Below, piece by piece: positions 37,471 to 51,000 of a stretch of DNA of 64,000 nucleotides. The notes beneath the pieces are model-generated. The model had not been told where the DNA came from. It worked only from the letters and a program-made list of their open reading frames with translations, and did no database searches. Source of the DNA: Aptenodytes patagonicus (Eukaryota; Chordata; Aves; Sphenisciformes; Spheniscidae); assembly GCF_965638725.1 (NCBI RefSeq), contig NC_134951.1, positions 71,075,568-71,139,567 on the forward strand. Direction: 5' to 3'. The translations under genes were made by a program, and so were the position numbers. Positions within the stretch are counted from its first letter, which is position 1. Each line of letters begins with the position of its first letter.

Positions 37471-40400
37471 CGCCATGACGGCGTGACACTGTAACGCGAC
37501 GGGATAACAGCTCATTTGACAAGGGGAAGCAGCCGTGGGGGGCCAAGGCTGCCGCCCCCACGTCCCCGTCCCCCCTCAGCCCCTTGCCTTCCTCGCCCTC
37601 CTCTGAAAAAGAAATCACAATATGCGTTACAGGAAGCCAAGGCCGCATGTGATACTGGGGGGTATTTGATAACAAAGCACTCGGAGCTGACTTTTCCCTC
37701 CTACCTTCAGGGCTAACATAGAAGGAAGGAAAAGAAGTTGGTGCCAATAGCTGGGCATCAACACTCCTCCCAGCAAAAATCACAGGCGCTGGCACCACTA
37801 TATTCCTGCATTTTGACTTAAACCAAAAGCCACAGCGAGTGAAAATTAACCGTGTTGACTAGTGCCCTGTGCTAAGCATAACGTTTGCTCCCAGAAAATA
37901 ATGCTTACAATAACGAGTCAAGGGGGTGTCTTATGCGAGAGCATGCCTTTATCCTCAAACTTGGCAACTCAGGATACAACCCGGAGGTATCAACACTACA
38001 AGACTTGGGGGAGCCTCACTAAAAAGGGATTTGTATTGCAAACAAACTCCGAAGCTGTATTCTGGTATCACATTCAGTGCACGTTCCCCTTCTTCAGAAA
38101 GGAGCAACAAAATGCCTAAAGATAAAAAGTGCGAAGCACTTAGTAGTTTAAGGAAACCAGGAACAAACTAACTATCAGCTCTAAAAAAGCCGTCTAAAGA
38201 ATAGCACATGGGGAGCAAGAAGTGAAGAGGCCCAATCCCCTGCTGGCTTTAGTAATCAAAACTTACTGACCATTTCAGAAACTAAAAAGGTAAATATTTT
38301 TCACACTATTCCCCAAAGCTCCATAAGGATTTTATCTTACAACCTATAGCAAGAAGGGGCCAAATTTGTGCCAGTGGACCAGCTAGGTCTGTGAAAACCT
38401 GGAAGACTGAGTCCTGAAATAATGTGTCAGAGCTAGGTATAGATTTCATCTGTTAACATAATTCTCATTTAGAAAAAAGTTGCTGAATTACCTCCTGGAT
38501 ATCTGCAAAAGACAACCACCACCACCACCACCCTTATTGGTAGGCTTAACAATTGTTATGTTGGGTTTACATCTTCAGTAGAAAATTTTGAGGAGCCAAA
38601 ACAGTTAAAACCACTGCATCACTCAATTCTTGTGTTTAACTTAAGCCATTTGTGCCTAAGCTCAGTTCCTAATTTACAGGCCATCGTAAGAATTCAGTTT
38701 AGGTAGTAAAGCAAAAAACATCACAGAGAGGTTTCCACAGCACAGCTGCAGCTTTAACCCCTTTGTCATCCTGTCCTCTCCACCCACGGCTCAACTACAG
38801 TGTAACAGTGTTGCCTACTAGTCCCTTCTCTCAGCCGCATTAGAAGTTTTCTGTAGCTGGCTTCATAATCACAACAGAAAACTACGTCTGGTGGTTGTTC
38901 ACCAGCCTCTACGAACTGTGATCGTGACTTTGAGATATACCTTGCAGGAGTCCTACCCATTCTGCACCCTATTACATGCTGAGGACTAAAGGAAAATACA
39001 CAGGAAGATGAACTCGCTTATCATTGCTGCAGCTCATTCTATCAACATAACACATTTATTTTCAAAAAACAAATTCACACAGATGCACAAGAGTCCCAGG
39101 AACTAGAAGCAGATACTTCAGGCTATGTTTATACCTTGCAACAGAGGAGCAATTGCCCATCTTTTTCATCTGCGTGTGTGAATCAACAAGACCTGATTCC
39201 AGATCAAGGATGGACTACAGCGTTCACCCATGTGCAGAAGGGGAGCAACAGCAATCTCAAATCAAGTCTATAATCTGAGTGACTGGAACCCTGGAGTATC
39301 CTTGCAGTTAAGACAAGGCCTCAGCTTCCAAAGTGAAAACACAAGTCAAAACCTCTATTATTCATAGCAATAGCACCTGCTCTTTTAGCTTGCCTACAGG
39401 ACACTGCTGCTCTATAAATGCAAAGGCAGATCACACTTAGGAAAATACCACTACTGTATTGCATCAGTTTTGTGCAACTACTGTTTTGTACTTTTTCTGT
39501 GACTAGAGGTACATCCCTAGGATAAATCAAGCATTTTAAAACCCATTTAATTCACACCCCAAAGTATTTTTTAAAGATGGGTACAAAACATAGAAAAGTC
39601 AAGGGGGAGAGACAACCTTTTCCTTCACTAGTCTACTCCATCCCTTCCTCCAGTGTAAAGCACCAGTTCATTACATTATGGAGCTAACAGCATAAACATT
39701 TCAATAGTCCAACTGCAACATTTAATCCAACTTCAGCAGTACAAATGAATAGAGACATTAACCTAAAATTATGTTATCAAAATCACCATATCATGCAACA
39801 TTGTTAATTTTATTATGAAGCCTAAAAACCCCGCATTTTTTTTTAAAGCTGTGTTTCTACTCACTTCTTGGTATTACTGATTTAAAGAAAAGCTTAGTTA
39901 CCTAGCCAGCTTGACTGGATAATAAAAGATCAGTCAAGAAACTGTACAGAGAAGTTTGTATATTCATTTTTACTATTGGAATATTGTGAATTTAAAGTCA
40001 AAGGCAATAAGACACGTGCCTTTTCAGAAGGAACTCAGCTCTGTTCATTTCAATCATGACCAGGCCCGTGCTTTTACATCTTACCCAGCTGTGAGAGTAA
40101 GCAGCTACTCCAGTATCTGTCCATTTCTAGAAACCATTAATCCCATATTTACAATCCTCTAAGGAATCAAAGGCTGGCCTCTTTTTCTTATAACACCTCC
40201 TATTGTTTTTAAAGGCAAACACCTTTAAAATAACTAGCTGTGACCATTCACGAAGGTAGATGATAAATCCCACTTGTCTATGAGCAACTACATGAACTTT
40301 TTTGAATGTCAAAATTTGTTATTTCAAAAAGAAAACACAAGGAAACAATTTCTTCAACCCACCTTCCTTAGTCTGCCTGACCAGAACATCTCAATTTTTT

Positions 40401-41908
40401 TCTCTTCAAGTAAAATATTCACACACTCTCACATTAAATGTTTTCACTGCATACACAATTTTTTTTTTCCATGTAATTTCACTTTTCATGATTTCTTCTC
40501 CATTCACAAGCTCACTCTGTTCATGTTCATTTATACAACTTGGGTATGTTGGGACAGAAAACAAAGCCCAGGACTTTGTTGCCTTCCAAATGCAAGCAAC
40601 ATTAGCACTGCAAAGAACAAAACTGTGATTTCTGCAGGCATTACATTCCCAGAACTGGTGAGCTGATAGTTCTCTATATACTCTTTATATGTAAAGTCAA
40701 GGTTGCTTTTTTGATAATACAATCACTTCCTAGATGTGTTCCACATGCTCCATGAGAAAGAGAAAGTACACTTGAAAAATCAAATGTAACCATTATTGTT
40801 AAGATCCTTTTGAATCCCTTAGTTTAACGCAGAGCTTTTGTTTGTTTGTTTTTTAAGTCTCTTTTGGGAATGTAGCTCTTCATAATTAATCTCATCCTAA
40901 AGACAGTTTAATTTAAAGATGCAGATCTAGTAAGTCCAGACAACTAAGGTAGGAAAAAGGAAAAACAAAAACCAGTTCTTGAGTTACCCAATGGAAAAGT
41001 GGCCTATTTCTACCAAAATAGTTCTTGCCTCTTTCAGGCGTAATCATTAGCAGGTAAGCAAAATGAGTTCAACATTGGCATGTGGTTAAATCCACACTCA
41101 AGCCTCATTGCTACAAAAACTTATCAATATCTTTGAGTTCAACAAACCCATATGCCTAAGTATCTGCAGGACTGAGGTCTTTGCATTAAAAGTTTGCCCT
41201 GACTTTCTGAAAAATACATCATTTAAATTCTATTTAAACTGCCAACAGAAAATTTATTTGATTCCATCTCTGTCTAGAACAGAGATGTAAAGGGAAATCC
41301 TGCTCATACCTCTCATTGCTTTGATCATCTACAAGAGCTGCCTCCATCAGACCGTGACTGCCATTTTTTGTTGCTGGCCAGTGACTTTTCAGAAGTCTGC
41401 ATCAGTATTGCTGCTCTACAACTCCTGAGTTAGACTTCCAAATGTTTAGTAGAATGGCTGTGGATGGACGTCTGAGCTCGGGGTAAGATTTTTGGTATGA
41501 ATTTCTTAGAAACATAGGCCAAACACCATAGAAATTCCATTAATATTTACAGGTTTCAAGACGACAAAATTCTTCAATTTCAGTTGCCCAACCTGAAATG
41601 TTTCTAGCTGGCAGTATTGGATGGAATTCTTCAAATGCCCCTGCCCCTCCTAGCCATAAGGAATTCTGCTGTGTTTGAGCAAATATATATTTCTTTTGAA
41701 CCCAGAGTCCATCAGTGGTACTATTCATCACTATAAAGGCATTGAAATTTAGTCTTTCAGTTCACTTTATTTCCATTACAAGCTGTTAAAATTAATAACA
41801 AAAATAATCAAAAGATTTTAAAGGGCTCCCAACTCAACTACATCAGCTATACAATCAAGAAGCCTAAAACTCAAATCAAGGTATGTCATTACATAACTCT
41901 CTTATGTA
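37471..41908. other. Intergenic DNA upstream of TULP4
   Basis: The stretch between the TULP4 island and a CR1 fragment. It includes an ACC triplet repeat (about 38,515-38,532). Open frames up to 130 codons (for example 40,274-40,666) show no domain and overlap one another in other frames. I see no gene. Confidence 0.6.
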
Positions 41909-42303
41909 ACAGAGTTGGGGTTGTTCAGCCTGGAGAAGAGAAGGCTTTGGGAAGACCTTATTGCAGCCTCTCAGTACTTAAAGGGGGCTTATAAAGAAGA
42001 TGGCGGCAAACTTTTTAGCAGGGCCTGTTGCGACAGGACAAGGGGGAATGGCTTTAAACTAAAGGGGGTAGATTTAGACTAGATAGAAGGAAGACATTTT
42101 TTACGCTGAGGGTGGTGAAGCACTGGCAGGGGTTGCCCAGAGAGGTGGTGGATGCCCCATCCCTGGAAACATTCAAGGTCAGGTTGGCCGGGGCTCTGAG
42201 CAACCTGATGTAGTTGAAGATGTCCCTGCCCACGGCAGGGGGGTTGGACTAGATGACCTTTAGAGGTCCTTTCCAACCCAAACTATTCTATGATTCTATG
42301 ATT
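41909..42303 (+). mobile_element. 5'-truncated CR1 LINE of a divergent subfamily
   Basis: About 395 bp of plus-strand CR1. It starts at GAGTTGGGGTTGTTCAGCC, passes through GGTTGCCCAGAGAGGTGG and ends in TTCTATGATTCTATGATT. The internal sequence differs clearly from the 8-kb and 47-kb copies, so it belongs to another subfamily. It retains the CR1 3' terminal repeats. Confidence 0.92.
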
Positions 42304-43079
42304 ATTTCACTCCAGTTTCTCAGTCCTTCAGGAAAGAAAGGGAAGCTGAGAAATACCAAAATACCCGAAATTAAAAGAAACAGAAAAAATTGCAAATTGT
42401 CTTTAGGTGTTGTAAAAAAAGAACATGAACATTTCACCTTGCGGAATACTACCTCACAAGACCTAAACTAGAATAGGTACTTAAGTGTCTTGTGTCACAA
42501 TGGGAAAACTGTTCTTGTAGATGCCTCCGTTATTCTATCTTCCTCGTTCACCTCTATCTGGATTTCCAGCATGAATGACTGTCCCATTTTTAATGCATTG
42601 GAGAGTTTCACATGCAAACTTGCTCACTTCTTTCACATGCAAATCTATTCACTCATACTTTTTCCACATGCAAACTTAACTCATTTTTGTTTGCTTTATA
42701 CACTCAGCTGATTCCAAAAGGCATATTCTTTTGATGTACCTAAACTTGCAGTTTTCCTCCACCACAGAGGAACACATCAGAGAAAGAGAAACAAGTCAGC
42801 TTGCCTGGGCAGATTCCCCAAAAAAGCAAGGATTTCCTCAGTTGCTGAGGAGAATAGCCAGGCTGACTGATGATTAACCAAACCCTCCAGTCAACTGGCT
42901 GTTCACTCCAGCTTCCTCCTGCCTCATTTTTGTTGTGGAAGCAGCTCTTACCTTCCACATACATTCCCCCCCCCCCTTCTTCAAGGAGCTTAATGTAACA
43001 TGAACAGGGAAAACAAGGTATCATCCCAGGATACTGAAAGAACTACACATTAAAAGCAGCAACAATTTTTTTTTTAAAT
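42304..43079. other. Intergenic DNA with degenerate CACATGCAAA repeats
   Basis: No gene. It contains three loosely spaced CACATGCAAA units (42,609-42,675) and an 11-C run at 42,966-42,976. Confidence 0.6.
42606..42675 (+). repeat. Three TTTC(C)ACATGCAAA units
   Basis: Units at 42,606, 42,631 and 42,661 share TTTC(C)ACATGCAAA with 25- and 30-bp spacing. The middle unit contains ATGCAAAT, the POU octamer. Flanking bases (CTCACTT, ATTCACT, AACTCAT) are also similar, so this is probably a decayed short tandem repeat. Confidence 0.7.
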
Positions 43080-44040
43080 TAAGTCTGCCAACTGTAGCAT
43101 ATATAAGAGAAGACATTGTACCTGTATTCAAGAAAGGGAATAATAAGGGCAAGCTCAGTCATCCATCTGGTGTGAATGGCACGTAAGGATTTGAAAAACA
43201 TTTTGCAGATAAGAACAAAGACACTTTGGTAAATGGGAAAATGGGACAATATACACTAAGTTGAATAGAAATGCAACTTTTGCATTTTTTCTTCGTCAGA
43301 TAACTGATGTGCTAAACAAGGGAAATATATTCATGTGTATATTTTTTTTTAAACTTTACTTAGTATTTCAAATGGTGCCACACGAGATATTAATTAAACT
43401 GAAGAGATGAGGATTAGTACAGATGGCAAGGGATGGGAACTAATAAGGATGGCAGCGGATGGTGCTCCAAAGAAAACAGTTAGACTGAAGAGATACTAAA
43501 AATGGAGTCCCTGAACAATCAGTCATGATACTGACCTTTTTAATATTTTTGTTAGTCGACCTTAGAACAAAAACATGAGTATGCTAATAAAATTTGCTGA
43601 TGACACAAACTTGAGAATCAACAATACAGCCTAGAATGAGAAGATATATATATCATTCAGAAAAGAATGGATGACCCACAGAAGCAGACTAATAAAAAAA
43701 AAAGGAATGAAATATGATAGTACAGAGTTCAAAATCATGAACTGAAGGACTTACAAATGTTCATTTTAAACTGAAGGCATCAACTGAAAAGAAAGGAGGA
43801 GAACGATCTGTATCTGCCAGTCAGCAACAGAATATCCATAAGGCATCAATCTGAGGAGATCATGAAAGAGGCTAATACTCCCAGGGTTTCCGAGAGAGAT
43901 CTGGAATATAAATGGTATTGCACTGTTACTGGGAAGACTTCACCCAGAATTCTGCATACAGTTGTGATCAATTACATTGAAGAATGATAAATGAAACTTG
44001 AAACGGGTACAGAGAAGGGCCAGGAGAAACAGACATCATT
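43080..44040 (+). mobile_element. Ancient CR1/L3-like LINE fossil, reverse transcriptase region
   Basis: Short conserved reverse transcriptase blocks appear in the right order on the plus strand, separated by frameshifts and stops. IVPVFKKG (to 43,148) resembles the PIYKKG block; KFADDTNL (43,590-43,613) is the catalytic FADD box; LHPEFCIQL (43,938-43,964) resembles the HLEYCVQF block; and TGGGTACAGAGAAGG-like sequence follows near 44,006. Spacing is shorter than in an intact element, so internal deletions have occurred. Too old to match the CR1 copies nearby by eye. Confidence 0.72.
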
Positions 44041-47000
44041 CTATCTATATGTTACTCTATTAAACAAACACAGTCAATTTTTGCCTATTTCATTTGCTAC
44101 ACCAGGTTAGGCCCCCTTCTTATGCATTTTTTAAGAAGTGTAGAATTATGAAACCCTAGTTCAAAGTGAGACCTTTGAATATGTCTACAATATAAAAAAG
44201 CAATTAATATAACTTTCTCAGCAAAGCCCACATCAGAATATTAAAATAAATAGCAGCTGGTGGAAATACTTCCAAGGTCCCTAGGCTTTTCAGACAAGTG
44301 CTTTAATGGCTGAGATATAAATTTATATCTTTTTCATCTTAGATCTACAGAGACCCATGCCATATATATATATTCTTCAAAATCTCTTACCATTTCAAAG
44401 TGTGGTCTCATGAGCAGTTCAAGTAACAGGACAGTACAGCAAAGCTTAAGCAATCCTTTTTTTGCAAAATTCAACAGAGACAACATTCAAACACAAAAAT
44501 AAAGAGAGTTCTTGAAAAATATGAAAACATAAGAGAAAAGCCATCAAAAGATTCGTTTCAAGCACCAGAATTCTAACAACAGTTTATCAGCAGAGTCCCA
44601 AATAAGTATCCTCTGTACTATCACCCTCCACAGTAGAAAATACAACAAATACAGAGATTGCTGCAAAATCAAATGTTAATTCTTAAAAAAATAACATAAT
44701 TACAGCATGACAGCTGCATTTGCTGTGGGTAGTCCTATAAAGGAACATGATCAAATATTTAAGTCCTTTTACTCCACTGAAAAAGTCATTTCAATCTAGA
44801 TTTAACAGTAGGAAAATACACTGCAAGAATATGATGAATATACTGATTGGTTTTTGCATTTTTTAGTTTTAGCAAAGTATAATACAATGATAAAAAGCAG
44901 CTCTATGTACAAAGAAAAAAAAAAAACCAAACTTACTTTCATGAATTCCTGATTAGGGGTCTCACCGATCATTTTAATCCCAGTTTTAGAAGGACACAAA
45001 ATAAATTCCAGATGTGAAAGGTCTGGTTATCCTTACTAGCACCCCAATTTCCTATGTTTGTTCCCCCTTGAGAACCCCACCACCTGCTTGAGGCTTACAG
45101 TGATGTTACTCAGTGCAAGGACTGCAAAAGCATCCCTTTCCTCCCTAAATTGTAAGAAATATTGTTGGGCAAGGAAGGGTATCTTTCTCCCATGAGGTAA
45201 GCATACTGTAGCTGCAGTGATTATATACACACACTGCATATACATATATACACACACACAGAGTTATTTTTGTGTGTGTGTATTTATATATATACAAATG
45301 TATAGACACACACAGAGTATTCCTAACCTGTCACTCAGAATTGTGGTTAGGCCAGGATGTGATGCTATGAAGACCTGAGGATCTTTGATTGACAATATTT
45401 AACATGCATGCATGCAAGCTAACACACTACCATAGTAAGATCTACAACTGAATGCATATTTTCCTATGTATGGTATGAAGTACCCTAACATTTACTTTTA
45501 CTAGAGAATACTTATATTTTAATAGGAACAGATGTGCATTTTGTATAGCTAGAATACAAAGCAAGGCCGCAGTCTTGCTCTGTAAGAGTAGCAGAAAAAA
45601 AAAGTACTCTTATCCCCATTTTACAGATGGGGAAATCTACATTAAGGCAAAGGAAAGCTACCCACTTGAGAACATAGAGCAATGTCAGACTTTTCACTTC
45701 CCTACTAGATCATACTAGTTAACTTAAAGGTGAACTATTCTTTAAGTGGTGAGATAGTCTCACCAAAATAATGTTGTTAACAACTTCCCTTCTCAGAGAA
45801 AACTAATTTTCACAGCTCTAGTAGTAAGGCGGAAGTAAAGACATTACTGTCAAATGTAGTGCTTAGTATCACATATGATCAGGTCTTGAAAGCTAGCAGA
45901 ACAACTCCGAGCAGTAAGTTCACTGCACTTGGCCGTAAGTTCACATTTGCGTGAACAAACCCTTAACTGCTTTGCTAATATTTGCTTTGTATATTTATTA
46001 CTTTTTAATGATTTTCTTACCAACATCTGGAAGAAATTGGAACTAATGACTTGGCATTTTGTCTACGTTCTCAACACTTGTTACACAATTTACATATATT
46101 TAAATGGCTGCTTCATTAAAAAAGATCAATCACTTTGCAGCAGAGATCATACCTAGAATGAATTGCATCCAATACTTGCTGGTGCACACACAAGTTATTC
46201 TCATATGTATTTTTATTTTTGTACTTTTAAAAGAGAAGAAAATTAAATCTGTACATCACCCTTTTAATTGTACATGACACTTCATTATCACATTACTTCA
46301 TGTCATCACAGACATTACAAATGTGCATGACTGTCATCATTACATACTGGGTGCTAGGACAAAGGACAAAAGTACCTGTCATGTTTGAGTGTAGCAGCTT
46401 TTGAGACTGAAAAATCCAGACTTCGACATTCTCTCGACCCAAGAGTGACAAGTTTCCAGCATATCCAACTTATGACTCTGCCCCAGATGTCCCAAGGCAA
46501 GCCTCCTGACTAGTAGAAACTAAAATATTGGCACAAGCGATTAGTCTCAAGATTGAGCAAGGATGAAGCGTTGCCAATGTCTGATCGCTAGTCTTAAACT
46601 TAGGCCATTTATATCATCTTCTCTCTTTGTTTCTATGACTTGTTTTGGTTATGATCTTCATGTAACTATGACGATAATGAAAAAATGCACTACATGAAAG
46701 CCTTCTTCACTGTTTCAAATTGAGAGGTGTAGCCTGTTGCTTCTTGTAGTTAGCAATTTGAACAATGAAAGTTCTTCCCAGCACCTTCACAGTTCCTTTT
46801 ATTTTGTAGTACATTTAAAAAAAGAAATGAGCTGCATATTGAAAAGGCAGTTTCAGCTTGGTCTAGTTTTTCACACTTGTAGCAAACAACTTTAGGAACC
46901 ACCTTTTGAAATACATACACCCTCAGAATCCCTCCTTCCCACTCCCTACAGCTCCTTCTGGCTCCTGCTGTCACACAGCAGGCTAACAGGCAGAAATGGC

Positions 47001-47257
47001 TTTTTAAAAAAGCTACTCGAAGCCAAAAGGGGAAACATTTACTAGTTCCAAGACTTCAGGTTCCCTGGTCCTCCTGACAGATTTGTTCAGATGCTTAGCT
47101 TTGCCCACTCCTCATCCCTACTCTCCTGCTCCTCTCAAATGCTGTTTGCAGGTGCCTTTGCCCGAATGGCAACCTGGCCAGCAGCAAAAAGCTGTCACAG
47201 TCCTCTTATCACGCTGTCCTCACCATGGCTGTGTTTGACAATATCCACTGACAATAC
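44041..47257. other. Intergenic DNA, no gene seen
   Basis: AT-rich unique sequence. A compound CA/TG/TA microsatellite lies at 45,225-45,320. Nothing else is recognised. Confidence 0.6.
45225..45320. repeat. Compound microsatellite with CA and TG arms
   Basis: Alternating blocks: ATACACACAC, TATACATATATACACACACAC, a TTATTTT spacer, TGTGTGTGTGTATTTATATATATA, then GACACACACAG. The CA and TG blocks are inverted relative to each other and could fold back. Confidence 0.85.
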
Positions 47258-47986
47258 AGGCTGGATCGATGGGCCCAGACCAATTGTATGAGGTTCAACA
47301 AGGCCAAGTGCCGGGTCCTGCACTTTGGCCACAACAACCCCATGCAGCGCTACAGGCTTGGGGAAGAGTGGCTGGAAAGCTGCCTGGCGGAAAAGGACCT
47401 GGGGGTGTTGGTCGACAGCCGGCTGAACATGAGCCGGCAGTGTGCCCAGATGGCCAAGAAGGCCAATGGCATCCTGGCCTGTATCAGAAATAGTGTGGCC
47501 AGCAGGAGTAGGGAAGTGATCGTGCCCCTGTACTCGGCACTGGTGAGGCCGCACCTCGAATACTGTGTTCAGTTTTGGGCCCCTCACTACAAGAAGGACG
47601 TCGAGGTGTTAGAGCGTGTCCAGAGAAGGGCAACGAGGCTGGTGAGGGGTCTGGAGAACAAGTCTTATGAGGAGCGGCTGAGGGAACTGGGGTTGTTTAG
47701 CCTGGAGAAAAGGAGGCTGAGGGGAGACCTCATCGCTCTCTACAACTACCTGAAAGGAGGTTGTAGCGAGGCGGGTGTCGGTCTCTTCTCCCAAGTAACA
47801 AGCGATAGGACGAGAGGAAATGGCCTCAAGTTGCGCCAGGGGAGGTTTAGATTGGATATTAGGAAAAATTTCTTTACTGAAAGAGTGGTGAAACATTGGA
47901 ACAGGCTGCCCAGGGAAGTGGTTGAGTCCCCATCCCTGGAGGTATTTAAAAGACGAGTAGATGAGGCGCTTAAGGACATGGTTTAG
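47258..47986 (+). pseudogene. CR1 ORF2 C-terminal fragment, frame intact
   Basis: The region codes without interruption for the part of CR1 ORF2 after the catalytic FADD box. It includes [24 protein letters not shown] and the [11 protein letters not shown] block, ending at TAG 47,984-47,986. The endonuclease and all reverse transcriptase catalytic motifs are missing, so it has no activity. It shows the normal sequence where the 4,265-8,497 copy has lost a base (compare 47,820 with 8,249). Any apparent start codon is accidental. Confidence 0.9.
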
Positions 47987-48070
47987 TGGGCATGGTGGTG
48001 TTGGGTTGACGGTTGGACTCGATGATCTTAGAGGTCTTTTCCAACCTCAATGATTCTATGATTCTATGAT
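47258..48070 (+). mobile_element. 5'-truncated CR1 LINE, same subfamily as the full-length copy
   Basis: Similarity to 7,690-8,497 begins at AGGCTGGATCGATGGGCCC and continues to the 3' repeats (TTCTATGATTCTATGAT) at about 48,070. The two copies differ at only scattered positions. Typical 5' truncation; no clear target duplication is visible. Confidence 0.95.
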
Positions 48071-51000
48071 TTCAAATACTCCTTAAGAAAGCAGGCCTCT
48101 TTTTTCTTCAATTTTACACTGACTTTATAACTTTCCCAAAATTAACAGATATAATTAGTCTCAGTTTAGACCAAAAGCAAAATCAAATGCAGGGAGCATG
48201 TTTCATATTACAGCTGAAGAGAGATTTTTCTTTTGTATCTTAATTTCAAGCTGGTTGATGATACAGAAGGCTATCATTATTCCAGGGTTACTCATCGCGG
48301 CTGAATCTCTAGCTTCTGGAATACCTATATATCTAATGATATACATACCCCACACATGCAAAACACATTTTACACTCAACAAAGTTGCCAGTGTAGGAGA
48401 ATCCAGAGATTAAAAGGAAGCAAAACTACACTACCATTCCACATGGAAAAGCGGTCCCATCCAGGACAGAAGCGAGGTAGAGTAATAGGCATAACATTAA
48501 GAAAACTTGCTCTCCCAGTCCTCGTGATATGTTGGGTCTGATGATAAATACAGGACCTTCTGTAAACCAATTAAGTTCTAGTTAATTGCAAGTACATTTT
48601 TGACACAAAATTAAAATCAGAGTGCAATCTCTCTTTTAATTTTGTTCTTATGCTCCTTGTGATCTTGTTGAATTTCAGAATTAACGGGAAATGCTAGTTA
48701 CTAGCCTAAAATATTCTTCCCTCTCTTTCCTACTTTCTTTGTCTTTTGTCCTCGTATCTCACCCTTCTAGCTTCAAATCATCAGGAACACAACACACAAA
48801 ATGCTGACAGATTATAGAGGTTTGCTTAGTATGTTTACCTGTCACTACTGACAGTATATCAGCCATGCCAACATTGCAGAAATGTGCAATACTTTATCTG
48901 CAAGTGATCTCTTCACAGCTGCAAGTGTACCCATCGTTCTGCACGTCCTTTAATTTATGACTGGATCCACCTTTTCTGTAATAGAAAAGTGAACAACTGT
49001 ATAGCTCTGACAGCCAACTCCTTCAATCTATGGTCATCCAGAAATTTTGCTTGCTGTTTCTTTCCTGAGGGGCTAATTTTATGGTTAATCAATCACCTGT
49101 CAGTTTTGGTGTTGGGTGGGTTTTCTTTGGCATGTTCGAGCACATTCCTACACGGGTATTATGAGTCTGCTTTTCTTTTGGTAAAAGAAAAATGTTAATT
49201 TGAAAATGAGATTTCTTCCAGGAACCTTATATTTGTTGTTGTTACTAACACCTAGAATTGCTCAAGCACAAAAAGCTAAAAGCTAACAATAATACTCTAA
49301 AATTTTCACTTTTTAAATTTGTTCACTGGACAGCAATTTTATAGTCAGTTTCTATTCTGCAGTTAATCTGCTTATTATTGCTACACAATCAGAGGAGAGA
49401 AAATTACTTTTTCTGTCTATATGAAAAATAGAACCACTAATATCCAAGGTATTAGGGTTTTTTTCCCCCTCAATATTAAAACTTAACTGGTAGGTGTTGT
49501 GGGTTTTTTGTTTGTTTGACAAGAGATCAAAAGAGACAAAGACCAAATTTCAGGTACATCACTTTAATGTAATAGGATTGTGCACCTAAGCATAGAAAGA
49601 AAACATTGGATAACTAAACATCTAAGAAATTTCAGAGCTAAAGATACTACATTCCAAAAATCTCCTACTGCAAATATCTTTCTAGAAGGATCCTTTGAAG
49701 TTCAATGTTCATCTCCAGCTGAAGGCTTATCCAGTGAGAACAATACTAATGTTCCAAAGCACATTAAGTCTCTGACCCATCATTGACCATGCTGCAGTAA
49801 TTTTTTAAAAAGCAGTTTAAAATATTGGTAAGAGCTCCCCTTACTGGTCTGTCTTCAAATTGTTAAGTCTTCAGTCATGAAAATCTTTTTATATGAAACA
49901 AAGATGGGTAAAATATTGCTTCTATTCCAAATTAAAAAAAAAAGCTCCACATCATATTTCTATCAGAGACCCTATTTTTTAAATTTCTTATTAGTTATTA
50001 AGTCATAAGACCAAAGATAATGACTGAGTTTAGGAATAATTTGTTCTTCCATCAGTATGAACTTCACCAATTTATTGAATCCTTAATTTTGTATAGCACA
50101 TAAAAGTAAGCCTTGCCGAAGTCTGAATTGCAAAACAAACATGGACACCCAATTCTGACATACTGAGTAATGCCTCATTTCACAGTAACCACCACCAGCT
50201 TTAATGGGGTCATTTGTGGGATAATCAACGAGTCAGCGTGGGAAAAGGATCAGAATCTGCTGTGGAACTGGGAACTGCAAAAAGATTTATTACAAAAGCC
50301 TACTGTTTTCTTCAATGGCCTACTGCCCGGTTGGAAGAGCAAATATACCTCTCAGCCTGTGTTGGTTTATATGATTAAAGACTTATTGATTTTTTTTATA
50401 TATATATATATGGTTTTTAGAGCCCTACTTTTGCAAGCTCAACCTAGGGGCTGACAGAAATTGGACACTTTTATGGTGACGACGCCAACTAAGTTAAAAT
50501 AAGTCATTTTAATGACACCATGAAATACCATTATCTCCAATTCACAGTAAACAATCCTGTTAATGCATAAAATACATGTTCGCTAGTTTGTTCTTGCATA
50601 CTTGAGGTGGCCCTACAGAGTTAACTTGAGTGAGAAAAAACGGTAAAATCTGTTGTTATGCCACATTAAAAAAAAAAAATAATCAGAAGATACACTTTTG
50701 AATACACCCTACAATTCTGGAAAGACTGCAAAATAGGATTTCTTAATGTACAACAGCACTTGGAGAAGTTTTTGTACAGCACATCACACTAGCCATCTAG
50801 CTCTCAGCACTGTGCTACATAAAACAAAAACCAAACTATGACTGTAAGCACAGTAAATTTCTAAACAAACAAAAACACTCTACCATTCTTCATTCCAAAT
50901 GGATTCAGATGCCTACTTTTTTATGAAACAACACTGGCAGTTTAGCTACAAAGTCAAATCCACTCAATCTGGGTTCTCTCAGGTAAAACGGTGAAATTCC

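Noticed and set aside
36372..37515. Many long GC-rich open frames on both strands (up to 216 codons)
   Set aside because: They are Pro/Arg/Gly/Ala-rich, mutually overlapping and typical of stop-codon scarcity in a CpG island.
40274..40666. A 130-codon open frame in intergenic DNA
   Set aside because: Low-complexity Phe/Ser-rich translation, overlapped by an equal frame (40,302-40,628). No splice or promoter context.
47195..47587. A minus-strand 130-codon frame resembling one at 7,540-8,019
   Set aside because: The similarity only reflects that both are antisense to CR1 ORF2.
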